Positions 34,177 to 46,290 of a stretch of DNA of 64,000 nucleotides are shown here, one piece after another. The position numbers and the translations under genes were made by a program. Origin of the DNA: Letharia columbiana (lineage: Eukaryota > Ascomycota > Lecanoromycetes > Lecanorales > Parmeliaceae); the NCBI RefSeq assembly GCF_014066305.1, contig NW_023501061.1, positions 434,001 through 498,000 on the forward strand, read 5' to 3'. Position 1 is the stretch's first letter, and each line of letters starts with the position of its first letter. Below the pieces are notes generated by a model that did no database searches, was not told the DNA's origin, and was given only the letters and a program-made list of their open reading frames with translations.

Positions 34177-35823
34177 TCTGTAAACTGATGCTGCTTGCTA
34201 GATGCAAGTGAATTACGACTTCATGTACGTCTGTCAATGCTGCCTCGGTGTTTTATGTTAGATCGATGCCCGTAAATGGAAATCAAATCGCAGGATCAAT
34301 CACGACATTGCCTAGGCTGGAAGACGATGTCTAGACTGATCTGCGTAATTCCAAGATTGGTAGGAGGTGGTATGAGAATGAGCAATGGGCTAGAGAACTT
34401 GGGATCTGAATTCACCTGAAGGCTGCATTATCTGGTATGAGACTGACAAGGCATGACGACAACCACAACGAACGGCACAATTTTATGTAAAGGGGAAAGT
34501 ACACGGCCATACCACCATCACATTGAAGGCTAATTCAGCCACAACACATGGTGTCATCCGTATTTCCCGCGGTCTCATCGTTGGTGAAGGACATGTGATT
34601 CAAGGCCATAGGTCAGCAAATCATTATCCGTTACGAACCCATCCGCATGGAGCACTCTAGCCAGCTGCAGTTCTCAGTAGATCTGCCCTTGTATTGGAAG
34701 CCATTGTGGTTTTGCATCCTATAGAATGCGAATTTAGCGTTTGAATTGCGTGCTCGAATACGCGAGAAGGACTTGAGGGATTTGGGGGGATATAGGAAAC
34801 AATCAAAGGCGAGTTATTACACGTTGACTATGCAGTTCGCTTTGTATCACCTACAAACATCTTCACCTAGAAGTATATTCGAGTAGCAAGGGTGAGCAAA
34901 GTGAAGCTGCGTTGAATAGCCTTTTGGTTCTTACTAGATTAAGACTAGTAGTTTTACAGGGGAGCCAACTGAGGTAACGCTTACTTAAATCTCCAATTGT
35001 CGGCTTGCAATGTCACCTTGATTCTGAATTACTCTCTCCATCCATCTTCTGAACTTCTGAATACAAGTCGTAATCCGACGCTTTGCTGAAAATTGTGTCT
35101 TCCGCAGTTGCATTCGCAGTATTATGAGGCGGAATCCAACCCGGGAAAGGTCATACTACCTCGGGCTTCGTGATAACAGACTTTCTTCGCTTTTTGCACC
35201 GGGTTGCAGCAAATCGAAAGAAGCTCTATCTACGTCCGTCCAGAAGACGCAATTTGATCAGCATCTGGCGTGAGACGGGCGCGAGCTCTGATAGAACGAG
35301 ATGCCGTGCTTGCATTAGCGTTTTCTGCACTTCAAACGCAATACTGGCGATCTCTCAGGTAGTTCTGGCAGCTTGCTAATAGCTACACAAAAAGAACCCC
35401 GGACTTGTCACATATGCAAAGAAATACCGACATAAGCAATGACCCACAAGGACAAAGTGGCCGATATGGTTGGCATTGTTGGCTTCATGATGCGCTCAAC
35501 TTAGGATGACCCTTGGAGTAAGTCCTTGCGTCTATCACATCACGTTGATTGGCAGTATGAAATTGTCCTCGACCTTCCCTAGGCAGCTTACGGCATTTTG
35601 CCTAGAACGCACGCGTGACCAAGCTCTTGCATGAGCGGGGTTCATGTCATGGCGAAACCGGCACTTCGATTGCGAGTGGCTGTTCTTAAACCCATAACCA
35701 GACCTATATGTAGACAAATTTCCCGGGTTTGCCATCATTAAGCCACGTCCATTGGCTTCGTAACCCATCAACTGCCCGAAAGAATTGGTCCAAGACCTCA
35801 AAACCTTTTCAGACTCTGAGATC
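34177..35823. other. Large intergenic region, nothing recognised
   Basis: About 1.65 kb between the MFS pseudogene start (-) and the dioxygenase start (+). No frame over 70-100 codons has family-like features and no repeat stands out. It is presumably a shared upstream region of two divergent genes, possibly with degraded DNA. Confidence 0.45.
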
Positions 35824-37240
35824 ATGGCACCTCATGCGGATGATACAACTTTTGATTCTGAGATTCCGGTACCCACAAAAGCACTTCCTACGAACGGTGA
35901 TACTCAAGCTCAACCGGCTTCTAACGGGAATGCCAAAGAGAACGCCGCAGCAGCCTCAAACGGCGAAGCGAAAGAGATTCCTGGGCCAACGCATCATGAG
36001 TCTCCCAGTCCTCCACTGGAGCTCAAGGGCGTTCTCAACGAGTTTAAGTCTTTCGACGTGACTCCAGTCATTGGCAAAGAATTCCCAGAAGCCAAGCTCG
36101 CCGATTGGCTTAGGGCCCCCAATTCTGATGAGCTGATCAGAGATTTGGCTATTACGAGTCTGTTCGTCTCCGATCATAGTACAGGGTCGTCAACTGACAG
36201 CTGTCTAAACAGTCTCCCAACGCGGTGTCGTCTTTTTCCGAGCCCAAGACGGTCTAGATGACAGCCTCCAAAAAGAACTCGCGCAGCGCCTTGGCGAACT
36301 CTCCGGAAAACCAGCATCGTCCAAGCTGCATATTCATCCGGTCATCAACTCGGGCCGCGACGACGGCGGAGGAGATGACGAGGTCAGCATCATTAGTTCT
36401 CGCCAGCTCAAGAAGCTTTACAAAGGTCAATTCATGACTGCGGGTGAGAAAAGGCAGAGTGGAAAAGAGGGATGGCACTCGGACATCACATTCGAGCCCG
36501 TAAGAACATTCAGCCCAAGTCTCGATTCCAACTCGTCTACGTCGACTAATAGCATTCGAATACCCACAGGTGCCAAGTGACTATGCCATTCTGCGGCTTG
36601 TCGAGCTCCCAGGTACCGGAGGAGGTATATCTTCCCCCCTTCTAGTGGCCTCTGATTTTGCGTTGCTGACAATGAATCGCCACCAGACACCCTCTGGGCT
36701 TCCGGCTACGAGCTCTACGACCGCCTTTCCAGCCCCTACCAAAAGTTCCTGGAGACCCTAACCGCCACCTACGCGCAGCCCAAATTCAACGAGACCGCCA
36801 AAAACGGCGACTTCAAACTCTACTCCGCCCCCCGCGGCTCCCCCTACAACATCGGCGAAGGACTCTCCGCTATCCATCCGGTCATCCGCACGAACCCTGT
36901 CACAGGCTGGAAATCCGTCTTCGCAGTCGGCACCCACGTGCAGCACGTCAACGACGTGACACCCTTGGAATCGAAAGCGCTGCTGGAATGGTTCGTGAAA
37001 TTAATTGTGGATAACCATGATTTGCAGGTTCGACATCGCTGGCAGAACCCGAATGACGTGGCGATTTGGGATAACAGAAGTGTTTATCATGCCGCGACGC
37101 CAGATTATGAGGGGTTGGGCGAGAGGTTGGGTCATAGGGCGGTTAGTATTGGGGAGAAACCGTTTTTGGACGTTGGGAGTAAGTCGAGGCAGGAGGCATT
37201 GCAAGGCTTGTCCAAGGAAGGGAACGGGACTGTCGAATAG
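35824..37240 (+). CDS. TauD-family Fe(II)/2-oxoglutarate dioxygenase
   Basis: TauD-type enzymes hydroxylate sulfonates or related compounds using oxygen and 2-oxoglutarate. Four exons (35824-36157, 36213-36499, 36570-36624, 36687-37240) are all phase-consistent and give 409 residues. After an Ala/Asn/Pro-rich N-terminus comes the fold: RGVVFFRAQDGL, LGELSG, then EGWHSDITFEPVPSDYAILRL with the HxD iron ligands (His-Ser-Asp), GDTLWASGYELYDRLSSPYQ, and near the end NRSVYHAATPDYEG with the second iron His. The Arg of LGHRAVSIGEKP is placed to bind 2-oxoglutarate. The start is the first ATG in frame. The true substrate cannot be told; fungal members of this group often act on taurine or sulfonates. 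It stands beside the truncated endonuclease gene. Confidence 0.88.
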
Positions 37241-37592
37241 CCCAGGGGAGTCCTCAGATACGCAGGTTCAAGCAATGTACACACCAGACTAGAAATCTGA
37301 GCACTGCCTTGAAAGCCGCACCCACCTCTCTTGTATTTTTCCTACCCGATATTGTAACCTTCAAACGGAGCAAGATCCAGAAGCGCCAAGAGGCAGGCAA
37401 GACACCAAAAAAGTTTATGCGAAGAGGTGCGGCCGTCATACGTAGAAGTGGTCCCTATGAGGCTTTCTGGACGTCAACCTCATCATTCGTAATATTGGTA
37501 TTGGCAAGATGCAGAAGACTCCTGCCGCTGCAACTGCCAATCAAATCTGAAAGTTCGATCAAGTCTGACAGTTCGCCTCTTGTAGACAGGAG
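37241..37592. other. Short intergenic spacer
   Basis: About 350 bp between two co-directional genes. Nothing beyond a presumed terminator and promoter is expected or seen. Confidence 0.5.
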
Positions 37593-38354
37593 ATGCCATC
37601 TCCAGAAGTCAGTCCTCCGCCCCTCAAACGCCGCCGTATCTCCGATCCAAAAATGCACCATCCCTCTCCACCATCCCTCCCATCCATTTCCGCCCATGAC
37701 CTGCCCTCCACATCCACAGATGACAGTCTCCACATCTACTCCTGGAACATCAACGGCATCAACCCTTTCCTTCCCCCCTCTACCCCACCAATCACCAACT
37801 TCCTCAAGCCAACCTCTGCCCCGAACACCCTCCCGAACCCCGCGCCGCCGGGACCCTCACTCCGCGCAAACCTCAAGAGGTGGAAATGGCCCCACATCCT
37901 CTGCCTCCAGGAAGTCAAAATCGCCCCGACCGACACGCAGACCCAAGCCTCGGTCCGCCGCGCCGTCAACGCGCCCCTAGACTCCGCCGATGACAACGAC
38001 GGCGACCGCCACCTCTACGATGCCCATTTCGGCCTTCCGCGGGACAAACACAACGCTACCGGCTTCGGGGGCAAGGTCTATGGTGTCTGCACGCTCGTAC
38101 GGCGCGATGTACCCGAGCCCACGACGAGGACGGTAGGATGGGATCTCGAAGGGCGGGTGTTGTTGGTTGAGATACCGGGATGGAGCGTCATGGTTGCGAA
38201 TGTCTATGCGGTCAATGGCACCACGAACGACTACCGCGACCCCGCTACGGGAAAGGTGGTCGGTGACCGACATGATCGGAAACGCATCTTCCACTCCCTG
38301 CTGAGGGATGAGGTTCGTCGATACGAGGACCGGGGATGGGATGTCGTTGTCCCT
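37593..38354 (+). pseudogene. Class II AP endonuclease-like gene, truncated by repeat DNA
   Basis: The frame starts with a Pro/Ser-rich N-terminus and reaches SLHIYSWNINGINPFL, the WNxNG start of the exonuclease III/endonuclease-phosphatase fold. WPHILCLQEVKIAPTD follows, with the metal-binding Glu of LQExK. Then come YDAHFGLPRDKHNATGFGGKVYGVCTLVRRD, and GRVLLVEIPGWSVMVANVYAVNGTTNDYRDPATG. It breaks off after RRYEDRGWDVVV, exactly where the conserved GDxN should come, and runs into AT-rich DNA (frame closes at 38372 after six more codons). About half of a usual Apn2-type protein is absent. The repair role of the family (cutting DNA at abasic sites) is therefore lost here, unless another copy exists elsewhere. 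Confidence 0.8.
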
Positions 38355-41300
38355 ATATTACCGGCCTATTAGCTATTTCTATTCGCTTTATCTTCTTAGT
38401 CGTTATTTATATCTTTTTAGATTCTATAATTAACTTTAGCTCTATCGTAGTAGAGAACGCTAACGCCGTCTAAGACGAAAGTAGTATTATATCGCTTCTT
38501 CTTATATTAAGATAATAACTCTATAATAGCTCTTTCTTCTTCTTCGTTTTAAAGCGATAGATTTAAAATATATCAAATAAATCTACTATAAAACGTTCGA
38601 TGTTAAATATTTTAATAAGCTATTTAATAGCTTTATTAACCGCCTTATTAACGGCGATAAGGAAATTAAGAAACTTAAAGAGCTTCTTCGATACTTCGAG
38701 GTCTATAGCTAAATTATATATTTCTTTACCTATAAAATAATCGCCTTATCTCTTTAAGAAGCCCTATTAAACTATCGCTACTATATTTCTAATCTATTAA
38801 CTATCTATACCTTTTAATCAATACACTATTTCTATAAGATCTTCGTCTATAATAGAATTTAGCTTTATTAAGACGATATCTATATATAGCGAATACTCGA
38901 TAATTACTTAAAAATCGGATTTTAAAATAACGACCTTCGTTTATCTAATCGAAAGCTTACTTATTATATAATTTACGCCCGAGCTAAACTCTACTCTAGA
39001 TATATCGTAATACTACTTCTATATCTTCTTATTAAAATATTTAAAACTCTTAATTATTCTACTATAATCGATTTAATCGTAATAAACTCTATAACTCTTA
39101 AGACTATCGCTATCTATATATATATAATATATATAATTAATTATATTCTACTATTAGCTATATTAATAAAACCTTCGTTAATATTACCTCGCTAAATATA
39201 AGACTCTCTCTTATTTCTCGACTATAATTAATATCGAGAGGCCTTAAGTCGATAGTCGAGTTATTCTCATATATGCTTATCTCGCTAAGTAAGTCTCTAC
39301 TAAAAAGACGTAGTCTACTAAAGAAAGACGACTAAAAGAAATAGCTTAAGAATTACCTCGACTAGATATTCGCTAATATCTTACTTATAATTATCGCCTA
39401 TAATATTAAAATAGACTATTAAGGCTCTAATTAGTTACTATTAAGTAAATCTTATTTTAATATCGCTATAGTACTCGAAATACTATTTAAAGACCTTTAA
39501 AAGTAGAAGAATAACGATCGTCTAATACGATTAGACGTAAAACCCTCGAAATACTTTATTTCGTTCTTATTAAGTCTTATTTCGAAGTATAATAACGACT
39601 AAAGAAGAATTTACGATCTTTTCTTCCTACGACTATACTTCGTTAATTATTATATTTATAAGATTTACGAAGTACTCGAGTATACTATACTAAACGATAT
39701 TATCGATATTCTTTACTTACTTAGAGACTAGAGTATAATTATAATTAAACGAGACCTCGTTAATATATTTAGATATATCTCTATAGCCGAGTCTAATTTT
39801 TAGCTACTAAGTTTCTTTTAAAATAGCTTTTATTATATCGATAGATTTTTATTATTTAATCTACGCACCGCGCCCTTTATTTTTAATCTATTCGCTAAGG
39901 CCCTTTATTAAATACTTATTATTATTCTATTCTAGAGTATTATATTCTACTATCTAAACGACTTCTTCGCTATTCTTTCGTCTAACGACGACGTAGTCTA
40001 ATTTAGCGAGGACTTTAATATTATCTATAATAACTATAGTTTAAAGATAAATTATATTAAAAACGAGAAAGGTACTTTTATCGAATTTTTAGAAATTTAA
40101 TTCGATAGCGAGAAGATAAAGGTTAGACTTTCTTTTAATAAGCTAAAAAAAGCGAAAAAGTCGATAAAAGCCTTTCTAAATAGGCGGAGTATTTCTTATA
40201 ACGAGCTTAAGTTAGCGATAGATTTATTATTCTTCTCTATTAAAGTAATAATTCTTAATAAGACTTTTCTAAAAAAGCTCTACTTCGTATTATTTAAAAA
40301 ATAAGAATATTATTATATTACCGCCGTAATCGTAGCGAATCTACGCTAATAAAATATCTTTCTATTTAGATAAAATAAGATATAATTACTCCGCCGTATA
40401 ATCGTACGCCGTTACTATTTTATATAAATAAACGCTTCTAATAAGTATAGAATAGAAAGAGTATATTCTCGAGAATATCGCTACTCGTTCTAAACTAGAC
40501 GATACATTTAATATATACTTCGCTACTCGCTACTATAAGAAGGATATTTAATTTAAAGAGATACTTATTATTCTTATAGCTATCCGTAGATAGCTACCCC
40601 GCTTATATTAATTATATCTTACGCTCTACTATAATAATAACGCCGTCGTTGAGAATATTTATAATAGTTCTATATATAGATTAATTATAGTATCGCTTAG
40701 ATAAATAGTTATACTATTCGCTTAGTACGATATCGTTTATAATATAATTTAAATCTCTATTAAGTGAAATACTTTAGTCGACTTACTCTCTCGCTTTAAA
40801 TTTAATAAAATTACCAATTTATATTTATAGCTAAGCGCTCTTAATCTATATAGAAATTATTAAGCCGCGATTTATTTAAATTATAGTATAAGAAGACTTC
40901 TCTAAATTATAATATCGCGAGATATCTCTAGTAAGATTTAGCTAATAAGATAAGAAGTAGCTATTAAACGACGAAGGCCTTCTATATCGAATTTTGTGCC
41001 TTATTAAGAACTATCGCATTTCCCGCTATTATTTAGTTACTTATCGACTAAATAGCACGTCTAGTTAATTATTATATTTAGATTAAATTTATTAAGACCT
41101 ATCTTATAGACGTTTATTTAGCCTATATAAATATAAGATTCGAGAATCTTAATATCTTTTATTATCTACTATTATAGCGGGTAATTATCGATATTTATAG
41201 ACTACGTAGCGAGGCCGATATTAAAGAATATCGTTTAATTACACGAGATCTACTACTTTATATCTTTACTTAATTCAATAAAACTTCTCTAGAGAAAGTT

Positions 41301-42045
41301 ATCTTATATACTTCCTTTTATCTCGTATTTACTATATTTCTTTATATAGGCGAATTTATATAGTCTTAAACTAAATTCGAGAATAGCGACTTCGAATAAT
41401 AATATATTATAAGACGTTTAGTTACGCTATATAGCCACTATATAAAGCTATCGCTATCGTTCTCGAAGACGAATTTATTTAGAAGAGAGATTACGCTATT
41501 TATTACCGCTATAAATAATAACGCCTACTCTATTTATTCGCTATAAAACTTATTTACTCGCTTCTCTATTAATAAGTTATCGCCGCTATTTAATTTAAGT
41601 AAGGCCTTTATAAGATAATATATTATCGCTATACTACGAAGTACTCTATATATACTCGATTACTCGAGTTACTACTTAGAATACTCTTTTTATAGAGAAA
41701 CCGCTATCTCCGCGAGAGATGTCGATCTAATTAACGATAAGATTTAACTACTTAGCCGTTAAAAGTCTAACTTATATTACTTATATATCGAAATATACTC
41801 GATCTATATTCTCGTTATATTATATCGCCTTTAGCGTTCTTATTTAGCTTAGAGCTAATAGTTCTCGTTAAATATAAATTAATTTTAGAAGTTTTTCTAG
41901 AGCTAAGCTATATAATAAATCGCTATCTATATGCTACTAGGCCTTAAAACTCAGTTAATTATTATTTAGAACTTATTTATATATATAGTTTTTATAGAAT
42001 ATTACGCGAGATAGTACTAGTCGCTATAGCTTAATTAAGGGCTAG
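38355..42045. repeat. AT-rich RIP-degraded repeat insertion
   Basis: About 3.7 kb with the same near-absence of CpA and TpG as the first block but with more CpG and a higher GC, as if an originally GC-richer element had been mutated. It has sharp borders: the left cuts the endonuclease gene and the right returns to normal DNA around 42045. No frame is open. I looked for terminal repeats at the two borders and saw none convincing. The length fits one transposable element or a few fragments, family unknown. Confidence 0.85.
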
Positions 42046-42689
42046 TGGACCATCGGATTTGCAAGGGTTGCCATGGAAGCGGACGGAAGCGACGGCTTGA
42101 TGCCTTTAATTTAGCGAGTTTGTGTATATGAATAGGAAATGAAACTTAGGTCGTAGTCTTGGTCTGAATATCATCATGTGCGTGTAGGCTTGATTCTAAA
42201 AATTCACAGACATTTCGGACTAAAGGTCACGCATTGCTGGCTTTAGCTAAGTTTGAATCGGTGATGCACAGACCCTAGGCCATTGAATTGTGTGTTTCAG
42301 TATCCATACATAGCTCGGTGATCTTTTCTTGTAGCTCGAAGGTGCATTGGAGTCAGATTTTCAATCAACCAGTGCGGCCTGAGCCCAGTTACTGCGGAGC
42401 TCATCGCAGCCGTTGTAGATGATACAGATTTGGAAGTTGGGCAGATGCGTATAACTGTCAATAGAATTAAATCCCTGTACCAAGACCTCGGTATGACTAA
42501 AGGGGCTCGGTTCCGTCACGCAATACCTACCACAGTATCCAACGAATCGGCAAGGGAAGGGTGCGAGAAGAGTCAGGTAAAGTACGTCGATAAGCCTTGT
42601 TGGACATTGCTAAAGTTTCCGTATCGAAGTATTCCGATATCCCATTCACGTCTTTCGAACTCTATCAATCCCACCACGCTACTTCGCCT
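42046..42689. other. Unassigned region right of the AT-rich block
   Basis: About 640 bp of normal composition. I looked for the missing 3' half of the endonuclease gene and did not find it. The right end merges with the decayed tail of the amidase pseudogene. No other feature is seen. Confidence 0.4.
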
Positions 42690-45034
42690 CCCCGTACATG
42701 CGCATCCCAGCTTGTACAGGCCTTAGAATCCCCTTGCCTTCCAGCTCCGACAACAAGGCCAGTAATCGGAGATCCGTCTCGGGCGGGCTCAACATAGACA
42801 GAGAGACCGGTAGGAACATCTCAGCCTCTGTGACGCGCGACTGGCACGGCACTTCTCCGACGGGGACGGTGCAATCCGGACACCCTGACAGGTAGCTTAG
42901 GCCGTAGATCGAGAAAGAGGAGAAGAATAAGGGTCCGTTGTCCGGGTCATCGCGGTAGGTTGGGGAGCCCCAGCTCTGGGGGGAAGATGAGCAAGGGAAA
43001 CTCGTCTTCGGCCGATCTGGCGAGGACGATCTCTATGAACCACTGCGAGAACGCTTTGGCGGATTGTACGGTGGTTTCGTATTGCAGGGTGGTGGTCGAT
43101 CTGCCGTGGTCTTGTCGAGCTTTGACTACGGCGTCGATGAATGGTGAGCGGCCATTGTTTGTAGCCTTGAAATCAGCTATGAATGGATCGATGGTGTCCC
43201 CGACGCAGGAGTGGGTAGTAAGTACTGTGTATATCCCGCCAGTGGCCTTGTCCAAGCTTTGATCCTGTCCGGCGGGACGAGTTTGCCGCCACAAGTCATC
43301 GAGATTGAATGGGATCCGGGTGCATTTGAGGTGTGATTCAAGCTTTTGGATGGTCTCCTCGAAGAGTTCCTCAAAGTCTGCCGCAGAGCCTGGTTCGCCG
43401 GGATACGGGAACCAACGACGCGAGTCTTGAGGCTTGGTGTCCTTGGCTCGGACGGGGTATAGAAGCTTATATTTCACTCGGGGTTTCAATGGGACCGAGG
43501 ACGACTCCATCAAGCTTTTCACGACGGCTTCCACGACGGGAGCAGATCGAGCGAACACACCAACGCTGTCAAGGAGCGGCGACACCGAATATATGCCTGC
43601 AGTCGAGACGACGTTGGTGGAAGCTCGCATGCCATACGTGCCACAAACACCTGCCGTCAGTTCCGATGGTGAAGTCGAGCTAAGGGTAGGCAGCAGAAGC
43701 GACAGCAGAGCCGGCGCTTGAAGAAGAGGGTGATTGGTACGAGTCGCCGCGGGGGTTGAAGGGGGCAAGGTAGTCAGTCCTAACAAAGCGAATGAGTAAT
43801 TGTAATACATCAATGACGCTAAAACCCAGCCACCCAGGATACGTGCTGAGGAGCTTATCATTCAGCCAGTCGAGAATGTCAATTAGAATTCAAAAGGCCT
43901 CTTAGCGGGTGTAATCACTGTGGCCAAATCCAAGGTTGGAGAGCCTCCTCGGCCGTCAATATGGTTGCCGTATCCTTGGAGGGCATATATGTACGAAAGA
44001 GAAGAGTATGGTGGAAATTGAAGAAGGAAACTGTACCATTGTATGGAAGCTTCCCCCTCAGCAAATTGGGTTGTCTTCGCCTTGCCCACTAGAACCGCAC
44101 CTGCATCGATGAGGCGGTCGACGCACCGAGCTGAAAAAGGCCGGCCCGGGTAGAGCCTCCGATAGCTGCGGTTTCCAAGACCTGTTTCGAGACCGGCCAC
44201 ATCAATGATGTCTTTGACAGCGAAACGTAACTTGATATCAATCAGCTAAAACCATCCAGTATCTTACTTTCCGCTGAAAACCATACCCCTGCTAAGGGTT
44301 TTGTAGGTGTACACTCTGTGTCAAGTCTTGAAGGGACAGCTATACGACCCTAATTAAAGTCAGTTAATCCGCCCTCGTCAAGTCAGATTTTCCCACCCCT
44401 GTGATGAGCCACTGGGAAGAATGAAGCTGAACGCTGGATGTGAGAGATCCTCCAATGAACGCGCTGCAATCATCTTCGTATAAACGCGATACATGAAAAA
44501 TCTCTCCAGTTGATGGCCGGATTGCATAAGGACCAGTCAGCAGTTGAGTAGCCTCTAATTCTAAGAGAACAGAGGCCCCATCTTGCGCAACACATATTTT
44601 CGAAGTCTGGGATGTTTGGAGCATGACGACTGTTGACAAATGTTACATTGTTAGCAATCCTTGGTACGACAGCTAGCCTCACCCTCGAGAAACGCCGGCG
44701 TCCAAACATCATCACGGAGAACAAATTTGGCACTAATAGCATCCAGGTCTTCCTTGTCAAGCTGGTCTTTCGACCAATTGATTGCTGTGCACGGAAGCAG
44801 GTTTTGTTGGAGGCCATCGGAAAGCCTATCCGCGGGCTTGGAAGGCTGAAAAGAAATTACGTGGGCTGGGGCTTGATCAAGATAATAATCAATTCCACCG
44901 AAAGTTATAACAGTGTTAGTATGTTGTTGATAAACCTTCGAGTCATGTGTCTCTTGGACTGCTTGCATGACAGTAGACATGATGGTGTTTCCCACCTCAA
45001 AGTAGGGCGAAGTCAGACTGCAATGCGAGATCAA
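42690..45034 (-). pseudogene. Amidase-signature enzyme, pseudogene
   Basis: Amidase-signature enzymes hydrolyse amides with a Ser-cisSer-Lys triad. Pieces of the fungal type can be followed from about 45034: the N-terminal region (GGIDYYLDQAP, VWTPAFLEG), then VKDIIDVAGLETGLGNRS with the catalytic Lys, then RLIDAGAVLVGKAKTTQFAEGE. The signature loop SPSSSSAGSAVASAAYP is next, then TAG at 43680-43682 where a Trp is expected, then DFTIGTD. A small deletion follows, removing the Gly/Ser-rich oxyanion part and shifting the frame. The C-terminal part (GVCGTYGMRASTNVVSTAGIY onward, to 42947) is open, but another frame change near 42950 displaces the tail (DDPDNGPLFFSSFSIYGLSYLSG). Several independent lesions make it a clear pseudogene. 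Confidence 0.8.
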
Positions 45035-46290
45035 CCCCTCAAAGTCCGAGCTGTTCGTCGCCTCGGTCGGAAGCGAGTGGTAATTTTAGCTGCATGGAAG
45101 AGCGCCTAGGCCCAAAAAACGATGCTGCATTGGGACAGATCCTACCTGCGATAGCGATCAATCATGCCCTGTAATCCAGAAATAATTTCCGCCATCTCCG
45201 GCAAGCGGCAAGGTTGCTCGGTAAGACCACTTGGAATCTCAGGAGTAACTTCGATATCATATGATTTGTCGACGACAGAGGGAGGCTAGTGATGCCTGCA
45301 CAGGACGGCACCTAAGCCGGGTTGCAATGGTCTTGGATAAGGGCGGTTAAGCTACCCGGAAAGCCTCCTTCCCGTATATTTCAGCACAGAAAATCAAGTC
45401 GCACCAGCTAAAGAATTGATGTTAATGCACCGGAAGACATCTGGATTCACTTGCCAAACAAAGACATGTTAGAAGAGCTTTTGGGATTTGAATCGAGCCA
45501 CAAAAAAAAAGACCAGCTGTCAATGGGGGTTGGACTGGAAATGACGGGTGACATTGCCTGCCCCTATAAGGCTGGAGGATCAAAAAGCAAGGTCCACAGG
45601 GGTATGTGTGCTGATTGTCTCAGGATTGCAGGATCAAATTGGTGTGATGGTGGGTAGTAATTGTCGATCCTAGCCCCTACATAAGGTGCGCGGGCTCCTA
45701 CAGCATGTAACTTTATCATCATCGCTGAGCCTCCTGGAGAATAGGTGCTTATGGTAGAAGTTCGTACAAAGTGAATTACAAGATAACATCATTGAAGATT
45801 CCTATTCCTTGATGGCGAGGAAGTTAGCTGGCAGGCACCCGTCGGAAGATTCTCGACAGGAACTTGACCTGATCCTTAATGGAGACGATGAGAATTGTTT
45901 CCATGCCCAAGATTACTTCTCGGTGGACAACTCCATAGGGCATGTCTTCGAAGTGATTAGCGGCAATGGAATCATGAGGTCTGATGTTGGCGGTGATGAA
46001 TTGGTTGAGATTGTTAAGGTTAGCTACCTAGTCTACCGTCCCTAGCCTGCCTTAGACTTGCGCGGGTATTTTTACTTTTCTAGGGACCCCGCCGCCCGGG
46101 TCCTTAGAGGAAGGACAGCCGATAACCCCTGGCGCATACTTTTGGTTAACGCTGCAACAGAACGACCGACCCGGGAGCTATGATACAAGAGTCATGCAAG
46201 TAACCTGGTTCCCCCTGTTGCCAGAGGCTAGCAAGATGATTCCAAGCACAATGATCTAAGAGATCTAACGGATTTCCTGTGTCTACATAG
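45035..46290. other. Intergenic region, no gene supported
   Basis: About 1.25 kb between the amidase pseudogene and the CorA-like gene. Frames at 45451-45657 and 45809-46045 have no recognisable motif. Upstream exons of the CorA-like gene may lie here but I could not connect any. Confidence 0.4.

Noticed and set aside
38355..42045. Possible reverse transcriptase or zinc-knuckle traces in the AT-rich block
   Set aside because: A few short translated stretches looked suggestive, but every frame is broken and RIP changes make such matches unreliable by eye; terminal repeats were not found.
42046..42689. Continuation of the truncated AP endonuclease on the far side of the AT-rich block
   Set aside because: None of the expected downstream motifs (GDxN, DHxP-type end) appear in any frame.
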